DNA of 64,000 nucleotides, taken from contig NZ_PVNL01000069.1 in NCBI RefSeq assembly GCF_002994635.1, forward strand, positions 108,529-172,528, in the 5' to 3' direction. The stretch is from Enhygromyxa salina. GTDB lineage: Bacteria > Myxococcota_A > Polyangia > Nannocystales > Nannocystaceae. The position numbers were made by a program, and so were the translations under genes. Within the stretch, counting starts at the first letter, position 1. Every line of letters starts with the position of its first letter. Positions 56,240-64,000 of the stretch are shown one piece after another. The notes beneath the pieces were generated by a model. It was not told where the DNA came from. It made no database searches and saw nothing but the letters and a program-made list of their open reading frames with translations.

Positions 56240-57406
56240 ATGCCTGCCCGGATCGACCGCGCGCTCCTGTGTCTGTTGCTCGCCGCCCCTGCCGGGCTGT
56301 ACCTCGGGTGTAGCGAGGGCACTGGCGCCGAGGATGTCGGGATCGTCTGTGATCCAGGGGAGGGGCAGATGTGCACCTGCGCGAGCGGGCTGAGCAGCGT
56401 GGCGTGGTGTCGAGTCGATGGCGCGGGCTTCCTGCCTTGCGAGTGCGAGGCCGGCGACGAGGGGTTTGGCGGGGAGACGGCCAGCAGCGGTGACGGAGAC
56501 GCCGGCGATGGCGATGGCGATGGCGATGGCGACAGCGGCGACGGTGACGACGACTCGGGTGATGGCGACGGCGATACGGGTGACGGTGATCCAGAGACCG
56601 GGGACGGGGATGGCGACGGGGACGGCGATCCGAACCTCGACCAGGCCTGCTATCCCGGCCCCAACGACGACTACAGCGTGTGTTTTCCGATCGTGGTGCC
56701 CGCGCCGCTGCCCGATGGCTACGACTACCCGGCGCCCTATCAGGGCAACCCCAACTATCGCGCGCCGGTCCGCTACCTCGATCTCGACGCGATCGATCAG
56801 TCCGCCCAGATCGCGCCAAACTTCACCCTCGATGAGTTTGCGCAGACATGGAAGGGCCGCTACGCGGTGCTGCAACCACACGCGGTGGCGTACGCCCAAG
56901 ATCTGCGGGACGTGGTCGGGGCGATCGCGGTGAACTCCGGATATCGCCCGCCCGCGTACAACTTGATGATCGGCGGCGCCAACTCGTCGAGGCACATCTA
57001 TGGGGATGGCTTCGATCTCGATCCGATCGACGTCCCGCTCGCCACGCTCGAGACCGCGTGCAGCAACAACGCCGGGTTCCTGGTCGAGTACGAGAGCCAC
57101 GTCCACTGCGACTGGCGCAACGTCGACGTCCACGTCGGGTTCTTTGGGCTCCCGAGCGGCGAGGCGCCCAACGACGAGCTCCCGGTGCTCGCAGCTTCGC
57201 TCGAGCGGGATCAGCAGACGGGGCACTGGCGCGCGCCCGCGAGCGGGTTTGACGAGGGCGAGCCGATGCGGCGCTGGACCGCCTACGGTGCGGATGATGA
57301 GGTGCTCGTGCACGCGCGTGGGCGCTCGTTCGAAGCGCCGCTTGGGACCGAGTACGTCGAGGTGCTCGTCGGTGCTCGGGTGCGGCTGATCAGCGAGCGT
57401 GAGTAG
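56240..57406 (+). CDS. M15-type metallopeptidase lipoprotein with GD linker
   Basis: A 388-residue predicted lipoprotein from ATG 56240 (signal ending LYLGC, Cys24). A short Cys-rich module (CDPGEGQMCTC...CECEAGDEG) is followed by a long Gly-Asp linker (DNA 56488-56636) and then an M15 (D-Ala-D-Ala carboxypeptidase) domain: VNSGYRPPAYN, SSRHIYGDGFDLDP with zinc ligands His252 and Asp259, and HVHCDWR with His289. The enzyme should cut the stem peptides of peptidoglycan, outside or at the outer membrane. The C-terminal ~90 residues are a beta-rich unknown domain. It may be a wall-remodelling or predation enzyme. Confidence 0.85.
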   Translation: MPARIDRALLCLLLAAPAGLYLGCSEGTGAEDVGIVCDPGEGQMCTCASGLSSVAWCRVDGAGFLPCECEAGDEGFGGETASSGDGDAGDGDGDGDGDSGDGDDDSGDGDGDTGDGDPETGDGDGDGDGDPNLDQACYPGPNDDYSVCFPIVVPAPLPDGYDYPAPYQGNPNYRAPVRYLDLDAIDQSAQIAPNFTLDEFAQTWKGRYAVLQPHAVAYAQDLRDVVGAIAVNSGYRPPAYNLMIGGANSSRHIYGDGFDLDPIDVPLATLETACSNNAGFLVEYESHVHCDWRNVDVHVGFFGLPSGEAPNDELPVLAASLERDQQTGHWRAPASGFDEGEPMRRWTAYGADDEVLVHARGRSFEAPLGTEYVEVLVGARVRLISERE

Positions 57407-57609
57407 CAACGAACAGATCGCATTGTTGGACGACTGAATCGTCGTCCCGACCGGGCAGATGTTACCGCTGCATTCGGAGGCTAGATTGTCGACGACGCGC
57501 ATCGCAGCGCGCGTCGTCGTGGGATCAGGTCGAACGAATTTGCCGACTACACCTTCGGCCTGCGGACCGCCTCTCGAGCGCCGTCGTGCCGCATCTCCCG
57601 GGCAACAAC

Positions 57610-58068
57610 ATGACGCAGCTCAGCGACCGACTCGAAACGATCCTTCACCAAGCCGAGCGCCGAGCGCTCGTGGCCGTGCTTCGCTCGCGGCCGGAGCTGA
57701 CCCTCGACCAACTGCAAGCGTGCTTCACCGGTCGCTATGGCGAGATCCTCCAGACCATCACGATCCGCGAGCTGACCGACACCAAGGTCGCCCTCGACCT
57801 CCCGAGTGACGGCGGGCCAGTCATCGATCGCGGCGCGCTCGAGCGGGCCAAGCGGCTGACCGGTGAAGCGTTCGACGCGTGCGTGCTGCAGGCGATCCAG
57901 AGCGCGGGCGGTCAACCCGTGTCGGCCAGCTACCTGCGCGTGCGCGTGGGTGGGCCTCGCTGGAAGCTGCTCGGATCCCTGCGCCGCCTGGTCGAGGCTG
58001 GGCAGGTCGAGCGCACGGGCGTCACCAGCTCGACGCGCTACCGACCACTCGTGGTCCCGAAGCCCTGA
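57610..58068 (+). CDS. Possible winged-helix protein of unknown function
   Basis: A 152-residue protein from ATG 57610 (GTG 57586 is also possible). The first half is helical (LETILHQAERRALVAVLRS). The C-terminal half (VLQAIQSAGGQPVSASYLRVRVGGPRWKLLGSLRRLVEAGQVERTG) looks like a helix-turn-helix plus wing with a basic helix. No ligand domain is seen. It stands alone in the plus direction and its stop converges with apaG, with a 13-base tandem repeat between them. Function unknown; DNA-binding is inference. Confidence 0.5.
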   Translation: MTQLSDRLETILHQAERRALVAVLRSRPELTLDQLQACFTGRYGEILQTITIRELTDTKVALDLPSDGGPVIDRGALERAKRLTGEAFDACVLQAIQSAGGQPVSASYLRVRVGGPRWKLLGSLRRLVEAGQVERTGVTSSTRYRPLVVPKP

Positions 58069-58078
58069 GCCCAACAGC

Positions 58079-58104
58079 ACAGCCTGTCAACACAGCCTGT
58101 CAAC
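58079..58104. repeat. 13-base tandem repeat in a convergent gap
   Basis: The unit acagcctgtcaac occurs twice head to tail (58079-58091 and 58092-58104) with a partial third copy acagccc following. It lies in the 68-base gap between convergent genes. No hairpin or other structure was seen. Confidence 0.9.
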
Positions 58105-58136
58105 ACAGCCCAGGCCAGTCCAGCCACCGCTCAGCG

Positions 58137-58529
58137 TCAGTGAACCGCGTGGGGCAGGCTGAGCGAGAACGGGGCGATCTTCGCGTCGAACCGGTCCCCC
58201 TCCGACGTGACCATTTGATAGCTGCCGTGCATCGTTCCAAACGAGGTCGGCAGCGGACACGCGGAGGTGTAGTGGAACTTGTCACCGGGGGCGAGCACCG
58301 GCTGTTCGCCGATCACCCCGGGTCCACGCACCTCCTCGACGCGACCCTCGCCATCGGTGATCACCCAGTGGCGACTGATCAACTGGGTGGTCTCGTCGCC
58401 GACGTTCTCGAGTTCGACCCGATACGCGAAGAACCACAGCCCGTCCTCGGGACGAGAGCGCTGCTCGATGTAGTGAGCGTGCACGCTCACCCGGATGTTG
58501 CGCGTGACGGCCTGTGAGCTGTCGGGCAT
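58137..58529 (-). CDS. apaG: ApaG domain protein
   Basis: A 130-residue small beta-sandwich protein. It matches ApaG: RNIRVSVHAHYIEQRSRPEDG, FFAYRVELENVGDETTQLISRHWVITDGEGR, VRGPGVIGEQPVLAPGDKFHYTSACPLPTSFGTMHGSY and IAPFSLSLPHAVH. The conserved G-x-G-V-(V/I)-G-x-x-P motif is present. The fold is that of a fibronectin-like domain, and ApaG proteins have been linked to divalent cation or pyrophosphate handling; the biochemical role is not firm. The 5' leader contains five copies of a TCCTGA-type heptamer. It follows the pseudo-receiver gene by 56 bases. Confidence 0.92.
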   Translation of the reverse strand: MPDSSQAVTRNIRVSVHAHYIEQRSRPEDGLWFFAYRVELENVGDETTQLISRHWVITDGEGRVEEVRGPGVIGEQPVLAPGDKFHYTSACPLPTSFGTMHGSYQMVTSEGDRFDAKIAPFSLSLPHAVH

Positions 58530-58531
58530 GA

Positions 58532-58568
58532 TCCTGAGTCCTGAAGTCCTGAGTCCTGAGTCCTGAAG
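58532..58568. repeat. Heptamer tandem repeat in the apaG leader
   Basis: Five near-identical units of 7-8 bases (tcctgag or tcctgaag) fill 58532-58568, immediately upstream of the apaG start on the minus strand. Read in the direction of apaG each unit gives AGGA, a ribosome-binding-like core. The nearest AGGA ends about 4 bases before ATG 58529, so it is the probable ribosome site, and other copies may compete for it. Confidence 0.9.
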
Positions 58569-58585
58569 TTCGGCGGCCGGGCCCG

Positions 58586-59164
58586 TCAGGGATCTGCGAC
58601 CCAGTTCGAGTCCAAGTCGAGGCCGCTCTCGACCCGGTCCTCGAAGAATTTCGTCGCGCGGGTTCGCAAGAAGTCATCGTCGAACGGCTTGATGACGTAG
58701 GCCGTCGCGCCGTTGCGCAGCGCCCAGTAGCGGTCGACCTCGTTGCTCATCGAGGTGACGAAGATCATCGCGGGGGCGTCGCCGCCGTAGCGATCCCGGA
58801 GCCGGCGGAGCAGCTGCATCCCGCTGATCCCCTCGAGCAGGATCTCGGCGACCACCAGATCGGGCTTCACGACCTCGATCAGCGCCCACGCAGCGCTGCC
58901 GTTGTCGGCCTCGTGGACCGCGAGGGTGCGGGAGTTGGCCGGGGGAGGCGTCGCGGTCTCGGAGTCCGAGGCCCGGAGCGCGGCCTCGCGCAGGAGCCCG
59001 ACCACCCGCTTGCGGTTGTCGGGGTCGGGGTCGACCACCATGATGGTCTTCCACGCGCCAACCTTGACGTTGGGCTTGGGCACGATCACCGGCGCCGCGA
59101 GCTTCGAGCTGCCGGGGCGTGGCGGCGGCGCGGGGCGTGGAGGCACCTGAGGGGGAGCGGTCAA
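58586..59164 (-). CDS. Receiver-domain protein with Asp to Glu at the phosphorylation site
   Basis: A 192-residue protein beginning with a Pro-rich tail (PPQVPPRPAPPPRPGSSK) followed by a CheY-like domain: TIMVVDPDPDNRKRVVGLL, then PDLVVAEILLEGISGMQLLRRL, AMIFVTSMSNEVD and YVIKPFDDDFLRTR. The strand that should end in the phospho-acceptor Asp reads VVAE, so Glu107 takes its place; the Thr/Ser and Lys positions are as usual. TTG 59164 has AGGA 7 bases before, so it is the preferred start; no ATG is near. Together with the next gene (39 bases upstream) it may form an operon. Confidence 0.78.
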   Translation of the reverse strand: MTAPPQVPPRPAPPPRPGSSKLAAPVIVPKPNVKVGAWKTIMVVDPDPDNRKRVVGLLREAALRASDSETATPPPANSRTLAVHEADNGSAAWALIEVVKPDLVVAEILLEGISGMQLLRRLRDRYGGDAPAMIFVTSMSNEVDRYWALRNGATAYVIKPFDDDFLRTRATKFFEDRVESGLDLDSNWVADP

Positions 59165-59203
59165 TTGGGGTTCCTATGCCAGGTTGCCAGGCGGCCACCT
59201 GAC

Positions 59204-60535
59204 CTACACGGTCACGGGGGTCACGCGCCGACGCACCACGTTGGACTTGCTGAGTCGGTAGACGATCCGCGAGACCGCGAAGGTGCCGGTGCGTGTGCGC
59301 CGGGCGATGTCTTTGACGGAGTTGCGCCCGTTGATGAGCTCGAGCACCTCGAGCTCGTCGCGGGCGAGGATCTCTCGGGCCATGCGGCTGACCTTGGCGT
59401 CGTCGCGCACATAGATGTCTTCGAGCTCGGGCATGTGCGGGCCCATCATCGCGTTCTCGTCGAGCCGGCGCAGCCCGTCGAGCAGCGCCTCGGACACGGC
59501 GAGCTCGACCTTGTTCTCGTCGGCGCCCGCCGCTGAAGAAGCCTCGAGCTCGGCGAGCGGGACGAACCCCGCGATGCCCTTGCGAAAGGTCAGCACGTGG
59601 CAGGTGATCTCGCGGGCCTGGGCGAGGATCGCCGTGGCCAGCTCGCCGGGGGTGATGAACCCGGCCTCGACCAGGCGCTGCCCGAGCGGCCGACCGGCGG
59701 GATCGCGGCCGACGATGAACGCCTCGAGCTCGTCGTCGCGCATGAACCCGCCCTCGACCACGAACCGGCCGAGCTTGAGATCTTCGTCGTCGCCAAAATA
59801 CTCGGCCAGGCGGATCTGCCCGCCAGCGAGGTGGAGGCGGGCCTCACGGCCGACCGAGGAGATCGACAGCACGCCCGTCACCGAGTCGTCGCTGAGCATC
59901 TCGAGCAGCGACTCGAGCCGCTGGGCCGCGAGATCGACATGGATCGCCTGCTCACCGGGCGGGCTGGGCAGCTCCTCTGCGCCCTCGAGATCGGTGAACA
60001 ATTGGTCCACCGCGCCCATGTCCAGGTGATCGAGATCGCCCAGCGACGGGAAGTGCTTGGCCAACAGCCGGGCGAGCTGGACCTTGCGCTGGTCCGGGAT
60101 GTCGTCCATGTCGGCCGGCAGCTTCGCGGCGTCGATCGACGCGACGGTCTCACTGACGACCTTGAGCAGCGCGGGGCTCGAGAACGGACGCCGCACCGTC
60201 GGAAGCCCTGCGGCGGCGGGGATCGGGTTGGGGTTGCGCCGGCTCACGATCAGGATGCCGGGCAGGTTCGCGGCGCCGGGCAGACGCACCAGCTCGCGCA
60301 GGACCGACGCACTGACCGTTGGATCGGCGGAGGCGTCGAGCAGCAGCGCGACGATCGAGTTGTCGCCGCTGGCACCGTGTACCTTGAACATCGAGACGGC
60401 GTCCCGTTGTCCCGCGGCGTTGAAGACGTTGTAGCCCGCCAGCCGGAGACTGGCGGTCGCCAGCTTCGCGGTCGTGGGGTTGGGGTCGTAGTAGAGGATC
60501 CCCGGGGCCGTGCGCGCTTTGGGCGAGTCGGGCAT
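59204..60535 (-). CDS. Receiver-like plus DUF4388 (PATAN) protein with winged helix end
   Basis: A 443-residue protein from ATG 60535. The N-terminal ~120 residues resemble a receiver (GILYYDPNPTTAKLATASL, IVALLLDASADPTVSASVL, GILIVSRRNPNP). Residues about 245-350 form a DUF4388/PATAN domain (TGVLSISSVGREARLHLAGG, GRFVVEGGFMRDDELEAFI, GQRLVEAGFITPGELATAIL). The C-terminus (RDELEVLELINGRNSVKDIARRTRTGTFAVSRIVYRL) looks like a winged helix. DUF4388 proteins are common in myxobacteria and cyanobacteria, where PATAN receivers govern motility. The start diverges from the tandem double kinase across 52 bases. Confidence 0.82.
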   Translation of the reverse strand: MPDSPKARTAPGILYYDPNPTTAKLATASLRLAGYNVFNAAGQRDAVSMFKVHGASGDNSIVALLLDASADPTVSASVLRELVRLPGAANLPGILIVSRRNPNPIPAAAGLPTVRRPFSSPALLKVVSETVASIDAAKLPADMDDIPDQRKVQLARLLAKHFPSLGDLDHLDMGAVDQLFTDLEGAEELPSPPGEQAIHVDLAAQRLESLLEMLSDDSVTGVLSISSVGREARLHLAGGQIRLAEYFGDDEDLKLGRFVVEGGFMRDDELEAFIVGRDPAGRPLGQRLVEAGFITPGELATAILAQAREITCHVLTFRKGIAGFVPLAELEASSAAGADENKVELAVSEALLDGLRRLDENAMMGPHMPELEDIYVRDDAKVSRMAREILARDELEVLELINGRNSVKDIARRTRTGTFAVSRIVYRLSKSNVVRRRVTPVTV

Positions 60536-60587
60536 TGAGCCGGCAAAGTCTACTCGGAATCGGGCTCGGCGTGGTAGCGTCCCGGCC

Positions 60588-63299
60588 ATGGTCATGGGCG
60601 CCCTTGAGCGGCTCGATCCGCCGCGGGTCCTCGGAGAACTCACGCTGCTCGCAGCGCTCGGCGAGGGGGGCATGGCGACGGTCTATCTGGCCGGCGTGGG
60701 CTCCGGCCCCCTCGCCCGCATGTGCGCGGTGAAGCTCTTGCGAGCGAACCTGCCAGATCACGACTACATGACCCGTTTCCTCGATGAAGCGCGGTTGGTG
60801 GTGCGGCTGCACCACAACAACATCGTCGACGTCCGGGCCGCCGGGGAGATCGACGGGCAGCTCTACATCGCGATGGAGGCGATCGAGGGCCGTGACCTTG
60901 CAGACGTTTGGGATCGCTGCGCCGAGGTCGGCCGGGCGTTCCCCGTGCCGCTCGCGGTCCACACCTGCCGCGAAGTCCTGCGCGGTTTGCACTACGCCCA
61001 CACCTTCCCGGGCCTCGGCCTCGTGCACCGCGACGTCTCGCCCTCCAACGTGCTGATCGACTGGGCAGGTGCGATCCGCCTGGCCGACTTTGGCCTCGCG
61101 ACCTCGAGCCTCAAGGCCAGCCTGACCTTGCCGGGGGTCGTGTTTGGCAAGGTCGGCTACATGAGCCCCGAGCAGGCCCGCCACGAACCCCTCGACGGTC
61201 GGGCCGACGTCTGCGCGGTCGCCGCGATCTTGTGGGAACTGCTGACGGGCCGGCCGCTGCGCTCACCCGACGGCATGAGCACCGACTCGGTCTCGCGGTT
61301 CGAGGCGCCGCCCCCGAGCTCGCGCAGTCGCCGGGTCGACGCGCACCTCGACGAGATCGTCGCCAAGGGGTTGGAGCGCCACCGCGATAAGCGCTGGGAC
61401 AGCGCCCAGGCGATGATGCTCGCGCTGAACCAGTGGCTCGCGGACCACTCCCCCGAGATGGGTCAGGAGATGGTCTCGGACTTCATGCGCAAGTTGTTTG
61501 GAAACGCGCGTGAGGTCGAGTCCTCCTCGCGGGCCGAGCTGCTGCGTGAGCTCACGAGCTCGCACCGGGCCGCGTCTGGAACGCAGATCCTCGAGGAGAG
61601 CAACCAGGTCGACGCGGAGCCCCGTGACTCGCGCGGGTCGGCGCGGCTTGGCGCGGCGGCGCCCGGGCTCGACGCCAAGGAGTTGATCGACGCGGGCACG
61701 GTGATCGCCGAACGCTACCGCGTTCTGTCCCGGCTCGGCCGTGGCGGCATGGGCTACGTGTACCTGGGCGAGCACGTGACCGTGGGTCGGTCCGTCGCGA
61801 TCAAGGTCCTCACGCACGACTGGAGTCGCACCACCTCGGTCGCGCAAAGGTTTCGGGCCGAGGCTCGAGCCGCGAGCGCGGCGGGCCACCCCAACATCGT
61901 CGAGGTGTTCGACGCCGGCGAGCTCGCGGATGGTCGCCTGTACCTGGTGATGGAGTTCCTCACCGGGCGCAACCTGTTCGAAGAGGTCCAGACCGTCGGG
62001 CCGATGCCGGTCGCGCGGGCGTGTCACATCATGCGCGACGTCGGTCGAGCGATCCGAGCCGCGCACGAGGTCGGGGTGATCCACCGCGATCTCAAGCCGG
62101 ACAACGTCATGCTCGTCGACCGTGGCCGCGACGAAGGTGAGCTCGTCAAGGTCCTCGACTTTGGGATCTCGTCCTCGGCCGAGCGCTCTGCAGGTGAGCA
62201 GCGCCTGACCAACGTCGGCCAGGCGCTGGGCACTCCAGAGTACATGGCGCCCGAGCAGGCCAAGGGCCACCAGGCCGACGAGCTGTTCGACATCTATGCG
62301 CTCGGCGTGATGTTCTTCGAGTTGCTCACGGGTGACCCGCCTTTTCATGGCACCAACGTGTTCGAGATTGTCACCCGCAAGACCAGCGAGGCGGCGCCCT
62401 CGATCGGGTCCAAGCGCGATGACATCCCCGACGATCTGGTCTCCCTGGTCGACGACTGCCTCGCCGTGGAGCCCGAGCGGCGACCCAAGTCCGCGCAGCT
62501 GTTCCTCGCTCGCCTCGAGGACGTCCTGCGCAGGATCCCGCGCGAGAGCGGCTCGACCAAGATCGCGTTCGAGGCCTCGCTGACGCGCGGGGTGCCGCCG
62601 AAGGTCGTCCCCAAGCCGACTCCGCCCGAAGCCAGCGACGTCACCGACGAGCTCGAGCAGACCCCCGCGCCCGCGATCCCGCGCCCGCCCGTCGTCGTCG
62701 AGCCGCCGACGCCTCCCATCTATTATGTGCTGCTGGTCGGCGTCGTGCTGGTCATCATCTTGGGCCTGTGGGTCGCGTTCACCGATCGGGGCGGTGGTCC
62801 AGGCTCCGAGTCGGGGACGACCGCAGACTCTGCGGCCGCCGTCGACACGCGTCCGAGTGACACCAAGGGCGATCCCGACGCGGGTGAGGAGGTCGCCCCG
62901 CTGGACACCGCGGCGACGGGTGGCACCGAGACCGGGGCTGGCACCGAGACTGGCGGCGGTACGGAGACCGGCGGTGAGACTGGCACCGATTCTGGCACCG
63001 AGACTGGCACCGATTCCGGGCAGGTTCAGGCACCAACCACCGCCAAGCACGAGACCGCCGAGTGCAAGCGGGTTCGGGACGACGCCGAGGCGGCGGCCAA
63101 GGCGTTCAAGTGGGACGCCGTGCTGAGTCTGACCGCGCAGCGCAAATGCTGGTCAAAATCGCAGCGCAACGACAACGTCAAGCTCGAGGTCGAGGCGCTG
63201 ATGGAGAGCGAGCGCTGGGAGAAGTGCGTCAAGGCTGGCGCGAGCCATCCGAGCGGCAAGGTCAAGGGCTGGGTCAATATCTGCAAGGGTCACCTGTGA
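60588..63299 (+). CDS. Membrane Ser/Thr kinase with two kinase domains
   Basis: A 903-residue protein from ATG 60588. The first kinase (residues ~15-290) has GEGGMATVYLAG, CAVKLL, HRDVSPSNVL and LADFGLA. A ~80-residue linker leads to the second (~385-650), with GRGGMGYVYLGE, VAIKVL, HRDLKPDNVM and VLDFGIS. Both have all catalytic residues. A membrane helix (IYYVLLVGVVLVIILGLWVAF) near residue 715 is followed by a Gly-Thr-Glu linker (DNA ~62925-63020) and a ~80-residue Cys-containing outer domain (ECKRVRDDAEAAAKAF, RKCWSKSQRND). It may phosphorylate the adjacent receiver-like proteins; this is inference. Confidence 0.9.
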   Translation: MVMGALERLDPPRVLGELTLLAALGEGGMATVYLAGVGSGPLARMCAVKLLRANLPDHDYMTRFLDEARLVVRLHHNNIVDVRAAGEIDGQLYIAMEAIEGRDLADVWDRCAEVGRAFPVPLAVHTCREVLRGLHYAHTFPGLGLVHRDVSPSNVLIDWAGAIRLADFGLATSSLKASLTLPGVVFGKVGYMSPEQARHEPLDGRADVCAVAAILWELLTGRPLRSPDGMSTDSVSRFEAPPPSSRSRRVDAHLDEIVAKGLERHRDKRWDSAQAMMLALNQWLADHSPEMGQEMVSDFMRKLFGNAREVESSSRAELLRELTSSHRAASGTQILEESNQVDAEPRDSRGSARLGAAAPGLDAKELIDAGTVIAERYRVLSRLGRGGMGYVYLGEHVTVGRSVAIKVLTHDWSRTTSVAQRFRAEARAASAAGHPNIVEVFDAGELADGRLYLVMEFLTGRNLFEEVQTVGPMPVARACHIMRDVGRAIRAAHEVGVIHRDLKPDNVMLVDRGRDEGELVKVLDFGISSSAERSAGEQRLTNVGQALGTPEYMAPEQAKGHQADELFDIYALGVMFFELLTGDPPFHGTNVFEIVTRKTSEAAPSIGSKRDDIPDDLVSLVDDCLAVEPERRPKSAQLFLARLEDVLRRIPRESGSTKIAFEASLTRGVPPKVVPKPTPPEASDVTDELEQTPAPAIPRPPVVVEPPTPPIYYVLLVGVVLVIILGLWVAFTDRGGGPGSESGTTADSAAAVDTRPSDTKGDPDAGEEVAPLDTAATGGTETGAGTETGGGTETGGETGTDSGTETGTDSGQVQAPTTAKHETAECKRVRDDAEAAAKAFKWDAVLSLTAQRKCWSKSQRNDNVKLEVEALMESERWEKCVKAGASHPSGKVKGWVNICKGHL

Positions 63300-63375
63300 C
63301 CCCCGCGAGCGGCACGCCGGCTTTTCACTTGCCCCGTGCGGCGGTTCGTTGTTTGCTGGGGGCGAACGACGGATC

Positions 63376-64000
63376 ATGAAGGAGCTTGCCCGCGAGAAGA
63401 TGAGCTCGATCGTAGTGGCCACGCTGACGCTGAGCGTGGTGACGATCGGGATGCCAGGTATGACCCACGCCTCCGATCAGCTGGCCCCGCGGCTGGTCGG
63501 GCGGATGATGGTCGCGCCCGAGCCGGGGCCCGCGCGTGCGCGGGCCGGGCTGCAGGTGGAGACCGGGGATCTCGGCAGCGCCGGGGAGCCGCTGAAGGCG
63601 AAGATCGAAGAGACCGCGGCGCGGTTGTTCGAGGCCGAGGGGTTTGACGGTGCGCGGGACGACGGAGATCCGCGGATCATGGTGGTGGTGGAGCGGACCG
63701 GGACCGAGGAGAACCCCGGGTTCGTGGTCGGGTTCTCGATCGAGCGAGGCGAGGAGATCGTGGCCGGAAGCGCCCGGCAGGCGGACTGCTCGCTGTGCAC
63801 GCGGACGGAGCTGATCGAGCGGATCGAGGACGAGCTGCCGGGGTTGTTGAAGCTGGCCCGCAAGCACCAGGTGGTGGAGGCCGGGGGAGATGACGGTGGC
63901 GAGGACGGCGGAGCTGAGGATGGCGGCGGGGATGATGGTGGTGATGGCGGTGAGGTGAAGGCGATCGGACCGCTGGGGTTCGCGGGGGTTGGGCTGGGGG
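63376..64000 (+). CDS. Exported protein of unknown function (3' truncated by window)
   Basis: An open frame from ATG 63376 runs to the end of the window without stop, so at least 208 residues. The N-terminus is a signal peptide (SSIVVATLTLSVVTIGMPGMTHA). The mature part is alpha/beta (PLKAKIEETAARLFEAEG, PRIMVVVERTGTEENPGFVVGFSIERGEEIVAG), with a CSLC pair, then a Gly/Asp-rich linker (GGDDGGEDGGAEDGG) and the beginning of a hydrophobic stretch (IGPLGFAGVGLG). It may be a membrane protein with a periplasmic sensing domain. It follows the double kinase by 76 bases and could be cotranscribed. Confidence 0.65.
   Translation, partial: MKELAREKMSSIVVATLTLSVVTIGMPGMTHASDQLAPRLVGRMMVAPEPGPARARAGLQVETGDLGSAGEPLKAKIEETAARLFEAEGFDGARDDGDPRIMVVVERTGTEENPGFVVGFSIERGEEIVAGSARQADCSLCTRTELIERIEDELPGLLKLARKHQVVEAGGDDGGEDGGAEDGGGDDGGDGGEVKAIGPLGFAGVGLG

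Noticed and set aside
61263..63050. Long minus-strand open frame inside the double kinase gene
   Set aside because: Antisense shadow with Arg/Gly/Val/His-rich text and no recognisable domain.

Overview
The window is about 64 kb of very GC-rich DNA (third codon positions almost always G or C) carrying roughly 50 genes and no recognisable tRNA, rRNA, CRISPR array or insertion sequence. The content points to a myxobacterium, most likely of the Nannocystis/Plesiocystis/Enhygromyxa group (Nannocystales). The reasons are many predicted lipoproteins with (Gly-Asp)n linkers just after the lipidated cysteine, several very large eukaryote-like Ser/Thr kinases (one fused to a histidine kinase), DUF1552-type secreted proteins, and DUF4388 response-regulator-like proteins. 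This taxonomic reading is inference from gene content.

Layout. 1-12 kb is a cell-surface region: the end of a probable DUF1592/1588-type protein, its DUF1552 partner, a BNR/Asp-box propeller lipoprotein, a beta-carbonic anhydrase, a lysyl-oxidase-like lipoprotein with all cofactor residues in place, three GD-linker lipoproteins in a row, a secreted protein with an apparent frameshift, and a zinc-ribbon membrane protein. 12-16 kb (minus strand) holds a TPR Ser/Thr kinase followed by a Tae4-family peptidoglycan amidase whose 3' end overlaps a lipoprotein gene, an effector/immunity-like arrangement. 16-24 kb holds MsrA, a class I/II aminotransferase, two coupled membrane histidine kinases, and etfB-etfA. 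24-31 kb holds a DsbA-like protein, homoserine kinase, UppP, a small membrane protein, a class 3 lipase-like protein lacking its nucleophile serine, a PA0069-type radical SAM protein, a YceI lipoprotein, a Rieske protein and a TerB-like protein.

31-42 kb holds two SurA/PpiC-like periplasmic folding factors, about 0.94 kb of non-coding DNA, a group 1/2 sigma-70 factor, a DacB/PBP4 peptidase, a patatin, and a tightly coupled trio: PrlC-like M3 peptidase, class I glutamine amidotransferase, and a divergent RNase HII-like protein. 42-48 kb is one 1864-residue hybrid Ser/Thr kinase-ATPase-GAF-PAS-histidine kinase. 48-53 kb (minus) is a run of Sfp-type PPTase, an unknown Cys/Gly-tailed protein, an HD phosphohydrolase, a nucleotidyltransferase-fold protein and an ECF41-like sigma factor. 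53-64 kb has an acyl-CoA dehydrogenase, small unknown genes, an imperfect repeat with a strong hairpin, an M15 peptidase lipoprotein, ApaG with a heptamer repeat leader, a pseudo-receiver plus a DUF4388 protein, a divergent tandem double Ser/Thr kinase, and a truncated exported protein.

Themes are envelope biogenesis and modification, dense phospho-signalling, and ordinary housekeeping. The most promising unusual items are the Tae4/lipoprotein pair, the bacterial lysyl oxidase, the HD/nucleotidyltransferase pair, the RNase HII-like protein without the GRG arginine, and two apparently catalytically altered family members (lipase Ser to Gly, receiver Asp to Glu). All functional calls are from reading motifs; no database search was run.
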